A DNA stretch of 64,000 bases, from the NCBI RefSeq assembly GCF_014697625.1, contig NZ_JACJSG010000019.1:62001-126000 (forward strand), given 5' to 3'. Below are positions 16,374 to 26,384 of the stretch, piece by piece. The notes below the pieces were generated by a model, which made no database searches, was not told where the DNA came from, and worked only from the letters and a program-made list of their open reading frames with translations. Position 1 is the stretch's first letter, and every line of letters starts with the position of its first letter. The position numbers and the translations under genes were made by a program. The DNA is from Anabaena azotica FACHB-119. Its GTDB lineage: Bacteria; Cyanobacteriota; Cyanobacteriia; Cyanobacteriales; Nostocaceae.

Positions 16374-19300
16374 CTAGAAGTGCGGACAATACTCTTGGAT
16401 GATTTTTACGTCCAAAGTAGTATTTTGCAGGGAACGAATGGCGGCGACGGTGGCTTTAGCGCCGGCGATAGTGGTAATAATGGGGATTTTGTAGGCTAAA
16501 CCTGTGCGGCGGATTAACCTTGCGTCGGTTTGTGCTTCTTCTCCCGATGGGGTGTTAATAATTAGTTGGATTTTTTGGTTTTTGATGGCATCAATAACGT
16601 GGGGACGGCCTTCATGCAGTTTCAGGACTAATTCTACTTCCAAGCCATTTTCCAAGAGGACGCGACTTGTACCAAAGGTAGCCATGACTTTAAAGCCTAA
16701 GTCGATAAACTCTCTGACTACGGGGATGGCTGCGGCTTTATCGCGATCGCTCATAGAAACAAAGACGGTTCCTGTTAAGGGTATACGTTCTCCTGCACCT
16801 AATTCTGCCTTGGCGAAGGCGCGACCAAAGTCGCTGTCAATTCCCATCACTTCGCCAGTAGAACGCATTTCTGGCCCTAGTATTGTATCAGTCCCTGGGA
16901 ATTTATTAAAGGGTAATACTGCTTCTTTGACGGCGATGTGATTGGGGATGACTTCTTGGGTGAAGTTCAACTCTTCCAGTGTTTTACCGGACATGATTAA
17001 AGATGCCAATTTCGCCAAAGGTACGCCTGTTGCTTTGGAGACAAAGGGTACTGTGCGGGAGGCGCGGGGGTTGGCTTCTAAAATGTAAACTTGGGGTGAA
17101 TATGTACCAGCACCAACAACAGCAAACTGTATATTCATCAACCCAACTACAGACAGCGCCTGTGCTAGTTGTACTGTCCAGTTGCGGATTTGATTGAGGA
17201 CGGCTGGTGGCAGGGAAATCGAGGGTAGTGAACAAGCGGAGTCTCCTGAGTGAATACCCGCTTGTTCGATGTGTTCCATGATGCCACCAATGACGACTTT
17301 TCCTCTGTGGTCGGCGATCGCATCTACATCGACTTCGATGGCATTTTCTAGGAACTTGTCGATTAAAATTGGGTGTTCTGGTTCCACCTGCACTGCAAAG
17401 TTCATGTAACGTTCTAACTCTGCATCGGAGTAGACGATTTCCATCGCCCTTCCTCCCAACACGTAACTCGGACGCACTACCACAGGGTAGCCGATACGTT
17501 TAGCAACAATCAATGCGTCTTCGTAACTCCGCGCAATTCCGTTTGGTGGTTGAGAAATATTCAACTGTTTCAGGATTTTCTCAAACCGTTCCCTGTCTTC
17601 GGCGATGTCGATGGAGTCGGGAGAGGTTCCCCAAATTTTGGTAATTGGTAATTGGTCATCGGTAATTGGCTGTTCATCCCCATTACCTATTACCAATGAC
17701 CCATTACCTACCTGATTGAGATACTGTTGCAAAGGCAAGGCTAACTTCAACGGTGTTTGTCCACCAAACTGGACTATGATTCCTACAGGGTTCTCAGCTT
17801 CGATGATGTTGAGAACATCTTCTTTGGTTAAGGGTTCAAAGTAGAGGCGATCGCTGGTATCATAGTCGGTAGAAACTGTCTCTGGGTTGGAGTTGACCAT
17901 GATTGTTTCATAGCCTGCGCCTTTGAGTGCATAGGCGGCGTGACAACAACAGTAGTCAAACTCGATACCCTGTCCGATGCGGTTGGGGCCTCCTCCCAAA
18001 ATCATCACCTTGGGTTTGGTGGTGGGGGTGACTTCGCTTTCTTCTTCGTAGGTGGAGTAGTAATAAGGTGTAAAGGCTTCAAATTCAGCCGCGCAGGTAT
18101 CGACGGTTTTGTAAGCAGGGATCACCCCTAACTGTTTGCGATAAGTACGGACTTCATCCTCGGTGGTTTTGGTAGCGTAGGCAATTTGGCGATCGCTAAA
18201 TCCATCGCGCTTAATAGCATACATTTGCTCTTTTGTAAATTGTGGCAATGGTGTCCGCTTGAGGAACTTTTCCACCTCCAACAATTGCTGCATTTTATCT
18301 AGGAACCAAGGGTCAATCCCGGTGAGTTCGTAGATTTCCTCCGCACTCATACCTAATTGCAAAGCATGACGTAAAGCGAAAATCCGCTCTGGGTTGGGTG
18401 TCCGCAGTTGGGCGCGAATTTGTTCACCGCTAGGTAATTTTTCGGCTTTGTCACAACCCCAACCAGCGCGTCCAGTTTCCAGAGAACGTAATGCTTTTTG
18501 GAAGGATTCGTTAAAAGTCCGCCCAATAGCCATTGCTTCCCCGACTGATTTCATTTGCGTGGTCAGCACTGGTTCGGAACCGGGGAATTTCTCAAAGGCG
18601 AAGCGGGGAACTTTAGTAACTACGTAGTCAATTGTCGGTTCAAAGGAGGCGGGGGTTTTCTTGGTGATGTCGTTGCTAATTTCATCCAAGCTGTAACCTA
18701 CAGCTAACTTAGCCGCCATTTTTGCAATTGGGAAACCCGTGGCTTTGGAAGCCAAAGCGGAACTGCGAGAAACGCGGGGGTTCATTTCAATGACGACCAC
18801 ATCCCCATTCACAGGGTTGACCGCAAACTGGATATTAGAACCACCAGTTTCTACGCCAATCTCACGGATAATTTTAATCGCCATATCCCGCAGGCGTTGG
18901 TATTCTTTATCGGTGAGGGTTTGGGCGGGGGCGACGGTAATTGAGTCGCCGGTGTGGATACCCATCGGGTCGAGGTTTTCGATAGAACAGATAATGACAA
19001 CGTTATCTGCTAGGTCGCGCATCACTTCCAACTCGTATTCCTTCCAACCCAGGAGGGACTGGTCGATGAGAATTTGGGAAACGGGACTTGCATCTATCCC
19101 GACTTGCGCCATTTCTTCAAATTCTTCTTGGTTGTAAGCAATACCGCCACCTGTCCCACCCATTGTAAAGGCTGGGCGAATAATTAAAGGATACGTCCCT
19201 ATGCGTTGGGCGATCGCTTTGGCTTCTTCTAAGGATGAGGCTGTACCACTGGGACAAACTTTCACCCCAATTTTATCCATCGCTTCGTTAAACAGTTTCC

Positions 19301-19685
19301 GGTCTTCGGCTTTTTCGATCGCTGGTAACTTCGCGCCGATTAATTCTACGTTATATTTATCTAAAACGCCATTCTTTGCCAAAGCCACAGCGATATTTAA
19401 GGCTGTTTGTCCGCCCATTGTCGGTAGTAAAGCATCTGGGCGTTCTTTGGCGATGACTTTTTCTACTAATTCTGGTGTTAATGGTTCGATGTAAGTGCGA
19501 TCGGCTGTTTCCGGGTCGGTCATAATTGTCGCCGGATTAGAATTCACTAGCACTACTTCGTAACCTTCTTCACGCAGTGCTTTACAGGCTTGAGTTCCTG
19601 AGTAATCAAATTCACAGGCTTGTCCGATCACGATTGGGCCAGATCCCAATAATAGTATCTTCTGGAGGTCTTGACGGCGGGGCAT
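16374..19685 (-). CDS. carB: Carbamoyl-phosphate synthase large subunit
   Basis: 1103 aa. Makes carbamoyl phosphate from bicarbonate, ATP and glutamine-derived ammonia for arginine and pyrimidine synthesis. Both ATP-grasp halves are present: N-half LLLGSGPIVIGQACEFDYSG with GGTGGGIAYN at 177-185, and C-half MILGGGPNRIGQGIEFDYCC at 561-580. A MGS-like allosteric domain closes the protein (VFVSMSDRDKAA, GTSRVLLENGLEV). Between the C-half GGQTPLKLALPLQQYL and IWGTSPDSID there is an extra ~25-residue segment encoded by a short tandem repeat (residues 659-683). It is in frame and other motifs are intact, so the enzyme is probably functional. Confidence 0.97.
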   Translation of the reverse strand: MPRRQDLQKILLLGSGPIVIGQACEFDYSGTQACKALREEGYEVVLVNSNPATIMTDPETADRTYIEPLTPELVEKVIAKERPDALLPTMGGQTALNIAVALAKNGVLDKYNVELIGAKLPAIEKAEDRKLFNEAMDKIGVKVCPSGTASSLEEAKAIAQRIGTYPLIIRPAFTMGGTGGGIAYNQEEFEEMAQVGIDASPVSQILIDQSLLGWKEYELEVMRDLADNVVIICSIENLDPMGIHTGDSITVAPAQTLTDKEYQRLRDMAIKIIREIGVETGGSNIQFAVNPVNGDVVVIEMNPRVSRSSALASKATGFPIAKMAAKLAVGYSLDEISNDITKKTPASFEPTIDYVVTKVPRFAFEKFPGSEPVLTTQMKSVGEAMAIGRTFNESFQKALRSLETGRAGWGCDKAEKLPSGEQIRAQLRTPNPERIFALRHALQLGMSAEEIYELTGIDPWFLDKMQQLLEVEKFLKRTPLPQFTKEQMYAIKRDGFSDRQIAYATKTTEDEVRTYRKQLGVIPAYKTVDTCAAEFEAFTPYYYSTYEEESEVTPTTKPKVMILGGGPNRIGQGIEFDYCCCHAAYALKGAGYETIMVNSNPETVSTDYDTSDRLYFEPLTKEDVLNIIEAENPVGIIVQFGGQTPLKLALPLQQYLNQVGNGSLVIGNGDEQPITDDQLPITKIWGTSPDSIDIAEDRERFEKILKQLNISQPPNGIARSYEDALIVAKRIGYPVVVRPSYVLGGRAMEIVYSDAELERYMNFAVQVEPEHPILIDKFLENAIEVDVDAIADHRGKVVIGGIMEHIEQAGIHSGDSACSLPSISLPPAVLNQIRNWTVQLAQALSVVGLMNIQFAVVGAGTYSPQVYILEANPRASRTVPFVSKATGVPLAKLASLIMSGKTLEELNFTQEVIPNHIAVKEAVLPFNKFPGTDTILGPEMRSTGEVMGIDSDFGRAFAKAELGAGERIPLTGTVFVSMSDRDKAAAIPVVREFIDLGFKVMATFGTSRVLLENGLEVELVLKLHEGRPHVIDAIKNQKIQLIINTPSGEEAQTDARLIRRTGLAYKIPIITTIAGAKATVAAIRSLQNTTLDVKIIQEYCPHF
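17637..17711 (-). repeat. In-frame STRR inside carB
   Basis: About 75 bp of GGTAATTGGTAATTGG-type tandem units inside the coding sequence, encoding G/N/I/T/P-rich peptide (GNGSLVIGNGDEQPITD). The same heptamers occur in non-coding DNA at 25505-25545, 33970-34010 and 60540-60600. Confidence 0.85.
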
Positions 19686-20339
19686 AGTTGTTGGGTTGGA
19701 GTACGAGAATACAAATCCTGAATATTTTAAGGGTGTTTATCCCTCTTGAGCTTGTTTTTTATCCAGTTTTCTAGGTTTGATAACAGCGACTGGCTAGTAC
19801 AACAACGCAAAAGGCAAAACAATCATATCTCTATATAGTGCGCTGGTTGCTGATTTCACAGTGTTTGTGAGATTGTTACTGCCATTGCACTGAGTCATAG
19901 ATTCAACCTTTGGTAGTATTTCAATACTAACCTTTCGGCTGAGTCATAAATTTAGTATTTGCAGTAATTGATGAATGTTTCCTATTTTTTTGTTGAAAGC
20001 AGTTATCTTTATGTTTGCTCAAAATCTTTGATTATGGCGATCGCATCTTTAGATCATCTCAACAACGCCATTGTTACGCATTCACTACGTCAATCAAATT
20101 TATTATTTATAAATCTATAATAATTATGTAAACCAATATAAATATTTTGCAAAACTCTTCTAAATTACATTACAAATGTCAATAAATTAAATCAGTAGTT
20201 CTACGGCTCAAATATGTCAATTGATTTGGATGAAATTAACCGCCGATAAACGCCGATAATCAAGATTTTAGATTTTAGCTTTGCTACTCTAGTAGGGTGG
20301 GCAGTTCCACGCCAAAGATATGATATTCAGACTAAAAAG

Positions 20340-20390
20340 AATAAAGAATGGCAAACAGTATTTATACTTACTGCCATTCTTTATTTTTAT
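20340..20390. terminator. Strong stem-loop terminator between dps and carB
   Basis: AATAAAGAATGGCA (20340-20353) pairs perfectly over 14 bp with TGCCATTCTTTATT (20372-20385), followed by a T-run on the plus strand and preceded by A-runs, so it can end transcripts from either side. It lies about 150 bp downstream of dps. Confidence 0.75.
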
Positions 20391-20425
20391 TTAAGATTTA
20401 GTCCTGTTAAGAGTACTTCTTATTG

Positions 20426-20533
20426 ATATAGCAGTCGAAGCATAGGTTAGGACATCATACAATTTTAAAACCTTTAATTTCAAAGGCTTTCATCCCTGAC
20501 AAGAGTCACCTATCACCTGTCCCCTGCTATATA
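20426..20533. mobile_element. MITE-like element, family TATAGCAGGGGACAGG
   Basis: ~108 bp with ends GATATAGCA and TGCTATATA, containing GGTTAGGACATCA and a short CACCTGTCCCC tandem stretch. Related copies: 37164-37267, 41095-41203, 45421-45525. The rest of 19686-20541 is AT-rich, with a CGCCGATAAACGCCGATAA motif at about 20240-20260 and no gene. Confidence 0.6.
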
Positions 20534-20541
20534 TTAAGAAG

Positions 20542-21096
20542 TTAATTCTGAGCAGGTTGAACAAATCCCAAGGTTAAACTATCTTTAGCCAAGAAGTGAG
20601 CTAAATGGTAAGCTCTTTCTTCAGTTTTTAAGAGAATCTTTTCGTAGAGATAGCGTGTACCACGATCTCCCAAGCTTTCAGCCTGAGCGGCTTGACGACG
20701 AATAACGTTGATAATAGCCTGTTCTGCTGCTAGGTCATTTTCTACCATTTTACGGGAAGAATAGACACCATCAGATTCTTGTTCAAAACAGGTTAATTCC
20801 GCCAACTTGCTGAAAGTTGCAGCAGGTACGCCACCCAAACCATTCAAGCGTTCACCAATTTCATGAACGTGGTCTTGAACTTCATCGTAGCTGGAGTTAA
20901 AAAATTCATGCAGTGAGTAAAATTCTGCACCTTCAACCACAAAATGGTGTTTTTGGTACTGTAAATAAAGTGCCTGAAAACTAGCTAGCAGAACATTGAG
21001 TCCTTCTGTGACCGGAGCAGTTACACTCCGATCCAATAATACCGGATTGTCGTAGACTTGACCAAAATTTTGTAACAAAGTTTGTGTATCAGCCAT
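20542..21096 (-). CDS. Dps-family ferritin, probable His-type ferroxidase centre
   Basis: 184 aa. Dps proteins form 12-mers that oxidise and store iron and protect DNA from peroxide. Conserved ligand pattern: H51 (KHHFVVEG), H63 (SLHEFF) and E82 (GERLNGLGG). The position usually held by Asp, 15 residues after the second His, is His78 (DHVHEIGERL). From memory, a His-type ferroxidase site of this kind has been described in a Nostoc Dps. The gene lies upstream of carB and sigD in the same orientation but is separated by a terminator. ATG is preceded by GAGGAGAA, a good ribosome-binding site. Confidence 0.88.
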   Translation of the reverse strand: MADTQTLLQNFGQVYDNPVLLDRSVTAPVTEGLNVLLASFQALYLQYQKHHFVVEGAEFYSLHEFFNSSYDEVQDHVHEIGERLNGLGGVPAATFSKLAELTCFEQESDGVYSSRKMVENDLAAEQAIINVIRRQAAQAESLGDRGTRYLYEKILLKTEERAYHLAHFLAKDSLTLGFVQPAQN

Positions 21097-21543
21097 TGTT
21101 CTCCTCGCTTTTAAGCAATTATGGTTGTTAATTGCTTAGTTCCTACATATTAACACTTGAAAAAGTGTAACAAGCCTAGTAAATATCACAAAATTCTGAA
21201 TTTTTTGTTTCCAAAATGCCAATCTTTCGCCTTTAGCAAGGTGAATTTCTATTCAATAATTAATGTTTAGTCGCAACTCTTATTGAAATAATTTCTAAAC
21301 ATCACCAAGCTTAACTAAAACCGCTCTGCTTACTAGTAGGAAGACAGTGTGATTAATTAAGGAGTGACCGGAAACTACAAGTAAAACAGAAAAATTGTCA
21401 TCTTCTAGACATTCCACTCTACTGTAGTAAAGTGGTCTTTTCAGGAAAGATTATCAAAAAGTTGACAGTTGACAGTTGTCAGCTTAATTTTACTGTCCAC
21501 TCCCCACTCACCACTCAGCACTCAACACGGTTTAAACGCCCTG
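21097..21543. other. Intergenic region between fructosamine-kinase gene and dps
   Basis: 447 bp. The half next to dps is AT-rich and probably holds its promoter. The half near 21460-21535 is STRR (GTTGACA units, then CCACTCC/CAGCACT units). No gene seen. Confidence 0.6.
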
Positions 21544-22422
21544 CTACCGCGCTTCAGCACTACTCAGCAGTTTTTCAATCATCCGGTTGGCTTGGGAGGC
21601 GTAACCACCGCCAAATAAATTGAAGTGATTCAGGATGTGATAGAGGTTATAGAGTGTTTTTCGCTTTTCATAACCAGCATCTAAAGGAAAAACTTGATTG
21701 TAACCCTGGTAAAAAGCGGCGGGGAAACCACCAAAAAGTTCTGTCATGGCGATATCAACTTCGCGATCGCCAAAATAAGTAGCAGGATCAAATATCACTG
21801 GTTCCCCCGCTACTGTACACCCAGCATTCCCTCCCCACAAATCCCCATGTACTAAGGAAGGCTGTACTTGATGATCTGCTAAAATTTCTGGAAGCGCGGC
21901 TAGTAACTCATCTTGTTGAGGAAAACTACCACCGCGTCGCCTTGCTAACTGAAATTGATAACCAAGGCGATGTTTAGCGTAGAATTGTATCCAATCTGCT
22001 GTCCAAGTATTGATTTGCGGTGTGGAACCGATGGTGTTATTCATATCCCAACCGTAACCCTGTGCGCTGGTGGCTTTGTGCATCATCGCCAACCTCCGCC
22101 CCATCTCTTCCCAGGATGCGCTGTTACCGCTTCCCATTTCTAACCATTCCAAGACGATATAACCAGAGTTACCAGCGACACCCCAACAAATCGGTTTCGG
22201 TACACGGATAGTATTTGTTGCCAGCATTTGCTCTAACCCCAGTGTCTCCGCCTCAAACATGGCAACTTGGCTGGCTTGGTTAAGTTTGACAAAATACGTC
22301 AATGTACCATCAGATACAGCATAACCTTGATTAATACACCCACCACTCAGCGATCGCTTCTGCTGAGTCTGGAATTTTTCGCTAATTATACGGCTAATAT
22401 GAGCATCTATTTCTGTCCACAT
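21544..22422 (-). CDS. Fructosamine/ketosamine-3-kinase family protein
   Basis: 292 aa. Kinases of this family phosphorylate sugars attached to protein amines and so promote deglycation. Visible motifs: SGGCINQGYAV (nucleotide loop), FVKLN with the ATP-binding Lys, VLEWLEMG hinge, catalytic HGDLWGGN (about 195-202) and metal-binding FDPATYFGDREVDIAM. Length is normal for the family. The gene ends inside an STRR-rich spacer and follows the M16 peptidase gene on the same strand after a CAGTTAT repeat (22440-22472). Confidence 0.88.
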   Translation of the reverse strand: MWTEIDAHISRIISEKFQTQQKRSLSGGCINQGYAVSDGTLTYFVKLNQASQVAMFEAETLGLEQMLATNTIRVPKPICWGVAGNSGYIVLEWLEMGSGNSASWEEMGRRLAMMHKATSAQGYGWDMNNTIGSTPQINTWTADWIQFYAKHRLGYQFQLARRRGGSFPQQDELLAALPEILADHQVQPSLVHGDLWGGNAGCTVAGEPVIFDPATYFGDREVDIAMTELFGGFPAAFYQGYNQVFPLDAGYEKRKTLYNLYHILNHFNLFGGGYASQANRMIEKLLSSAEAR

Positions 22423-22515
22423 GATTAATTAGGGTATTCAGTTATCAGTTATCAGTTATCAGTTATCAGTTTATATTTACTGTTTACTAATAACTGACAT
22501 ACCGACTCAGCACTC

Positions 22516-23817
22516 TTAACTTGGTTTCAGGACAACCACCCCATAAGCCTCTGGACAAAGGTACTGATTGGCTGCTAGGAGTAAATCAGTAGCTTCCAGG
22601 GCTTGGATGTGGGCTGGGTAGTTAAATGCTGGTTCTAAGTCTCCTACTAATGATTGGTAGAAACCATATAAGCCGGCGCGATCGCTTGGTGTTTCATTAC
22701 CGAAAATATATCTGTTGCTGACACGCTTGCGGACACGGGCGATTTCTTTTTCTGTAACTAACTCTGTTTGTAATTTGCGGATGTGTTGAGCGATCGCATT
22801 TTCTACCGCTTGTATATTTTCTACCGCACATTTAGCGGAAATATAAAACGTGCCTTGCAAACGGTTACTCATATTGCTGACAGAAATCGAAGTTACCAGC
22901 CCTCGTTCTTCCCGCAAATCTTGGACTAATCTTGATGTCTTTCCATGTCCCAAAATACTAGCCAAAACATCCAAAGCATAAGTTTGTTCGAGATAGTTTA
23001 ACCCAGGTACTCGCCAAACCATCATCAGTCTTGCTTGCTGGAGGCTTTCATCCAGAAATTCTCGACGCGATATTTCTGTAAATCCTAGTTCGGGGATTGG
23101 GGAACTCGGGGCCCCCTCTGGGGATAAGGGGTAATGGGGATTGGGGACTGGGGACTGGGGAGTTTTGTCAAACCCTGCGGCGATAATTTCAATTAATTCT
23201 TCTTCCGGTAAATTACCTACAGCTACAGCCGTAATTGACTGCGGTTGATACCATTGGGCGTGGAAATCTCGCATCTGTTGGGGGGTGAGTTGGGAAATTA
23301 CTGACTCTGGCCCCAATACCGGACGACGATAGGGTAACTGTGCAAATGCCGTTTCCATCGCCCGACGGAAGGTGCGGCGACGGGGATTATCTTCGGAACG
23401 GCGGATTTCTTCTAAAATTACTAAGCGTTCACGCTCAAAAGCTTCATCAGGAATACTGGCATTTAAAACTACATCTATTTGTAACGGTGCTAACTTAGCA
23501 AAGTCTTGAGGCGCAGTATTTATATAGTAATGAGTATAGTCTTGGCTAGTAGCGGCATTAGTCACAGCGCCCCGTTCTTCTATGTGACGTTCAAACTCAC
23601 CACTGGCTAGTCGCTCAGTTCCTTTAAAAACCATGTGTTCTAGAAAATGAGCCATACCGTTAATAGCATCAGATTCTACAGCTGAACCAACATTCAGCCA
23701 TAAACTGAGATTTACCGCTTCAACTGGCATTTGTTCCACTACGATGGTCAAGCCATTGGAGAGTTTATGTAGCTTGGGGGCATTCAGCCGGGGAAGTTTC
23801 CGCAGGGTTGAGGTCAT
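22516..23817 (-). CDS. M16 family zinc peptidase (PqqL/processing-peptidase-like)
   Basis: 433 aa, a single M16 unit with an N-terminal catalytic half and a C-terminal inactive half. The inverted zinc motif HFLEH lies at 57-61, with the distal Glu expected near 130-140 (ERERLVILEEIRRSEDNPRR). It would be a cytoplasmic peptidase, as no signal peptide is seen. Residues about 219-243 (TPQSPVPNPHYPLSPEG and following) are encoded by a CCCCAGT-type STRR and have low complexity; this falls between the two halves and is probably tolerated as a linker. Confidence 0.92.
   Translation of the reverse strand: MTSTLRKLPRLNAPKLHKLSNGLTIVVEQMPVEAVNLSLWLNVGSAVESDAINGMAHFLEHMVFKGTERLASGEFERHIEERGAVTNAATSQDYTHYYINTAPQDFAKLAPLQIDVVLNASIPDEAFERERLVILEEIRRSEDNPRRRTFRRAMETAFAQLPYRRPVLGPESVISQLTPQQMRDFHAQWYQPQSITAVAVGNLPEEELIEIIAAGFDKTPQSPVPNPHYPLSPEGAPSSPIPELGFTEISRREFLDESLQQARLMMVWRVPGLNYLEQTYALDVLASILGHGKTSRLVQDLREERGLVTSISVSNMSNRLQGTFYISAKCAVENIQAVENAIAQHIRKLQTELVTEKEIARVRKRVSNRYIFGNETPSDRAGLYGFYQSLVGDLEPAFNYPAHIQALEATDLLLAANQYLCPEAYGVVVLKPS
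23089..23163 (-). repeat. In-frame STRR inside the M16 peptidase gene
   Basis: ~75 bp of GGGGATT/GGGGACT heptamer units encoding a P/S/N-rich linker. Identical heptamers occur in non-coding DNA (16335-16372, 38820-38850, 44340-44360). Confidence 0.85.
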
Positions 23818-24001
23818 TGTTGAGTGGGAAGTGAACTGATATGTTACTTTATTTTATCTACGACTGATTGGCGATCGCCTATGGCGGGGCGGAGCATCGT
23901 CGCGCATTTTGTCACTGCCATAGAAAAAACTACTAACTACTGACACAAGGAGCAGAGTAAAATTATTAGTAGTAATATTAATTTTTGTAAAGCTAATCTT
24001 A

Positions 24002-25510
24002 ATGTCTAATATTTTTCCTGAGAAAAGTAAACCGCGTGTAGTTGTAGTTGGTGCGGGGATTGGTGGGTTGACGGCTGCTGCGTTGTTAGCCCATCGTGGT
24101 AACAGCGTCTTAATCTTAGACCAAGCCCTTGTGCCTGGGGGTTGTGCTTCCACATTTAAACGGCAAGGATTTACTTTTGATGTCGGGGCGACTCAAGTTG
24201 CAGGTTTGGAAGTTGGGGGTATTCATCACCGCATATTTTCCGAACTGGAAATAGATTTACCAGCAGCAACGCCTTGTGACCCAGCTTGTGCAGTGTATCT
24301 ACCAGGGGAAAATACACCCATCAATGTCTGGCGCGACCCCCAGATGTGGCAAGAAGAACGGCAAAAGCAGTTTCCAGGGAGTGAAGGGTTTTGGCAATTG
24401 ATGGCGACTTTATTTGCGGCTAGTTGGGAGTTTCAAGGACGCGACCCAGTTTTACCGCCGCGTAATTTGTGGGACTTGTGGCAGTTAACGCAAGCAATAC
24501 GCCCCAGTACCTTAATTACTGTACCCTTCACTTTGTTAACAGTGGGTGATGCTTTAAGATTATGTGGTGTGGGCAATGACCAAAGATTGAGAAGGTTTTT
24601 AGATTTGCAACTCAAGCTATATTCTCAAGTCAACGCTGAGGAAACGGCGTTGCTTTACGCTGCCACGGCCTTGAGTGTATCGCAACTACCACAGGGATTA
24701 TTTCACCTCCAAGGTAGTATGCAGGTATTAAGCGATCGCCTAGTTGAATCCTTAGAAAGAGACGGTGGTAAGATATTGATGCGTCACACCGTCGAACAAA
24801 TCAAGGTAGAAAACGGCAAAGCCTGTGCTGTGGTAATTAGAAACCAAAAAACAGGGGAAGTCTGGACAGAAGAGGCTGATCATGTGGTAGCTAACGTGAC
24901 TGTACAGAACTTAGTGCAACTATTAGGAGAGAATGCGCCGACTGGTTATAAACGGCGTGTGAATAAACTACCCCAAGCATCAGGGGCGTTTGTGGTCTAC
25001 TTAGGTGTAGATGCTAGCGCCATTCCCCCAGAATGCCCGCCCCACCTGCAATTTATGTATGATGCTAATGGCCCCATTGGCGAGAATAACTCTTTATTTG
25101 TGTCTGTGAGTCATGCAGGTGATGGACGTGCGCCAGCAGGAAAAGCCACAATTATCGCCTCATCCTTTGTAGACCCCCAACAGTGGTGGACTACCGCAGA
25201 TTATGCAGGCTTGAAACAGAAGTATACCGAAGAAGCGATCGCCAAACTAGCCCAATACTTTTATCTCAAACCAGAAACCATAGTCTATCAAGAAGCCGCC
25301 ACACCGCGCAGCTTTGCCCATTACACAGGGCGCGATCGTGGTATAGTAGGCGGCATCGGTCAAAGAATCCCCACATTCGGCCCCTTTGGTTTTGCTAACC
25401 GTACACCCATTAACCATCTGTGGTTAGTTGGTGACTCCACCCACCCAGGCGAAGGTACAGCCGGCGTAAGTTACTCAGCACTAACTGTAGTCAGACAAAT
25501 TGACAGTTGA
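24002..25510 (+). CDS. crtD: Carotenoid FAD-dependent desaturase/isomerase family, CrtD-like
   Basis: 502 aa. The N-terminal dinucleotide-binding motif is clear: VVVVGAGIGGLTAAALLAHRG followed by an acidic strand end, then GGCASTFKRQGFTFDVGATQ. The C-terminus has the family FAD motif LWLVGDSTHPGEGTAGVSYS. Within the CrtI/CrtH/CrtD/CrtO family this N-terminus is closest, from memory, to cyanobacterial CrtD (C-3',4' desaturase for myxol-type carotenoids), with CrtH as the alternative. The upstream gene is divergent and 184 bp away, so it probably has its own promoter there. Confidence 0.72.
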   Translation: MSNIFPEKSKPRVVVVGAGIGGLTAAALLAHRGNSVLILDQALVPGGCASTFKRQGFTFDVGATQVAGLEVGGIHHRIFSELEIDLPAATPCDPACAVYLPGENTPINVWRDPQMWQEERQKQFPGSEGFWQLMATLFAASWEFQGRDPVLPPRNLWDLWQLTQAIRPSTLITVPFTLLTVGDALRLCGVGNDQRLRRFLDLQLKLYSQVNAEETALLYAATALSVSQLPQGLFHLQGSMQVLSDRLVESLERDGGKILMRHTVEQIKVENGKACAVVIRNQKTGEVWTEEADHVVANVTVQNLVQLLGENAPTGYKRRVNKLPQASGAFVVYLGVDASAIPPECPPHLQFMYDANGPIGENNSLFVSVSHAGDGRAPAGKATIIASSFVDPQQWWTTADYAGLKQKYTEEAIAKLAQYFYLKPETIVYQEAATPRSFAHYTGRDRGIVGGIGQRIPTFGPFGFANRTPINHLWLVGDSTHPGEGTAGVSYSALTVVRQIDS

Positions 25511-25562
25511 CCAATTACCAATTACCAATTACCAATGACTATTGACTATTGACTATTGACTC
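25505..25562 (+). repeat. STRR cluster after the crtD-like gene
   Basis: Tandem CCAATTA then CTATTGA heptamers begin at the stop codon of the crtD-like gene and run almost to the next gene. Confidence 0.8.
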
Positions 25563-25597
25563 ATATCTAATGTAGACATCTACGCTGGGCTGGATAG

Positions 25598-25957
25598 ATG
25601 AATTACGAGACAGCTTACAAACTCCTGGTAGGCCAGACAATAGGAAGTGAGGAAAACCCAGATGCTTTGTTGACGCGGATGAAATATGGGAAACCGCCCG
25701 TACCTGGTCAAATTACCTCCATTCTATTAGCGTTGAAAGTAGTGTTTGAGGCTGTGAAAGATTCACCCAGTCTAGACAAGGAATTGGTTTATGCGCTTTA
25801 TCAGTTAACTGTGAAAGCGCAACAGCTATTTATAGCAGGACGTAAAGCTGGTATAGACTGGCCGCCACTACTTAAAGAAGATTTGCTGCGAATTGCTTTA
25901 GCTAGTGAAAGTATTTTTTCTGGTGTTTGGCAAACCCTACCCCCAAGTAATGTTTAG
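25598..25957 (+). CDS. Conserved small cyanobacterial protein of unknown function
   Basis: 119 aa, soluble, mixed helical, with no recognised motif, signal peptide or membrane segment. Features visible: GSEENPDALLTRMKYGKPPVPGQ near the N-terminus and a long amphipathic helix (LVYALYQLTVKAQQLFIAGR). It follows the crtD-like gene in the same direction after a repeat. The codon use is like its neighbours, so it is likely a real gene; no function can be proposed. Confidence 0.65.
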   Translation: MNYETAYKLLVGQTIGSEENPDALLTRMKYGKPPVPGQITSILLALKVVFEAVKDSPSLDKELVYALYQLTVKAQQLFIAGRKAGIDWPPLLKEDLLRIALASESIFSGVWQTLPPSNV

Positions 25958-25973
25958 ACATTCTCATATCATC

Positions 25974-26094
25974 AGGACTGACGCAACTGGCACATGGGGT
26001 AGAGTGCGTCAGATGTGGAAAATCCAATGTGTACGAAATTATTGGGGCTGACGCACCCTACAGTTAGTTTGATTATGACACTTGCGTAAGTCCT
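25974..26094. mobile_element. MITE-like element, family AGGACTKACGCAA (empty-site copy)
   Basis: 121 bp. Ends AGGACTGACGCAACTG and, inverted, AGGACTTACGCAAGTG. The interior has inverted GTGCGTCAG/CTGACGCAC. A relative at 45141-45344 carries an insertion at GCACCCTA|CAGTTAG, while this copy is uninterrupted. Confidence 0.75.
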
Positions 26095-26270
26095 AATCAT
26101 GTCCGGTTGAGTGGTTATAATTGACACTCACTTGGCTAAAAGCCAAGGGGATTCTCAGAAGTTGTTACGAGCGAGAGGGGTTTCCAAACTCCCGTGAGGT
26201 ATTTTATGATTGAAATTCACATAGTTCTGATGTGATACCAATTTGAAAAAAGAATGCGACAGATACCAGG

Positions 26271-26298
26271 GTAGGGGCGCACAGTTGTGCGCCCCTAC
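26271..26298. repeat. Perfect 28-bp palindrome
   Basis: GTAGGGGCGCACA and its exact complement TGTGCGCCCCTAC around GT. This is a hairpin common in Nostoc genomes; it stands downstream of the minus-strand UDG gene. The rest of 25958-26384 holds the preceding element and no gene. Confidence 0.8.
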
Positions 26299-26384
26299 AG
26301 ATAATCGATGTGTTGCAAATATTTTTTGAATTGGTGTGAGTTGCTCATAGAGCAAAGTAAGCCTTGATACCTACTGGCAATTAC

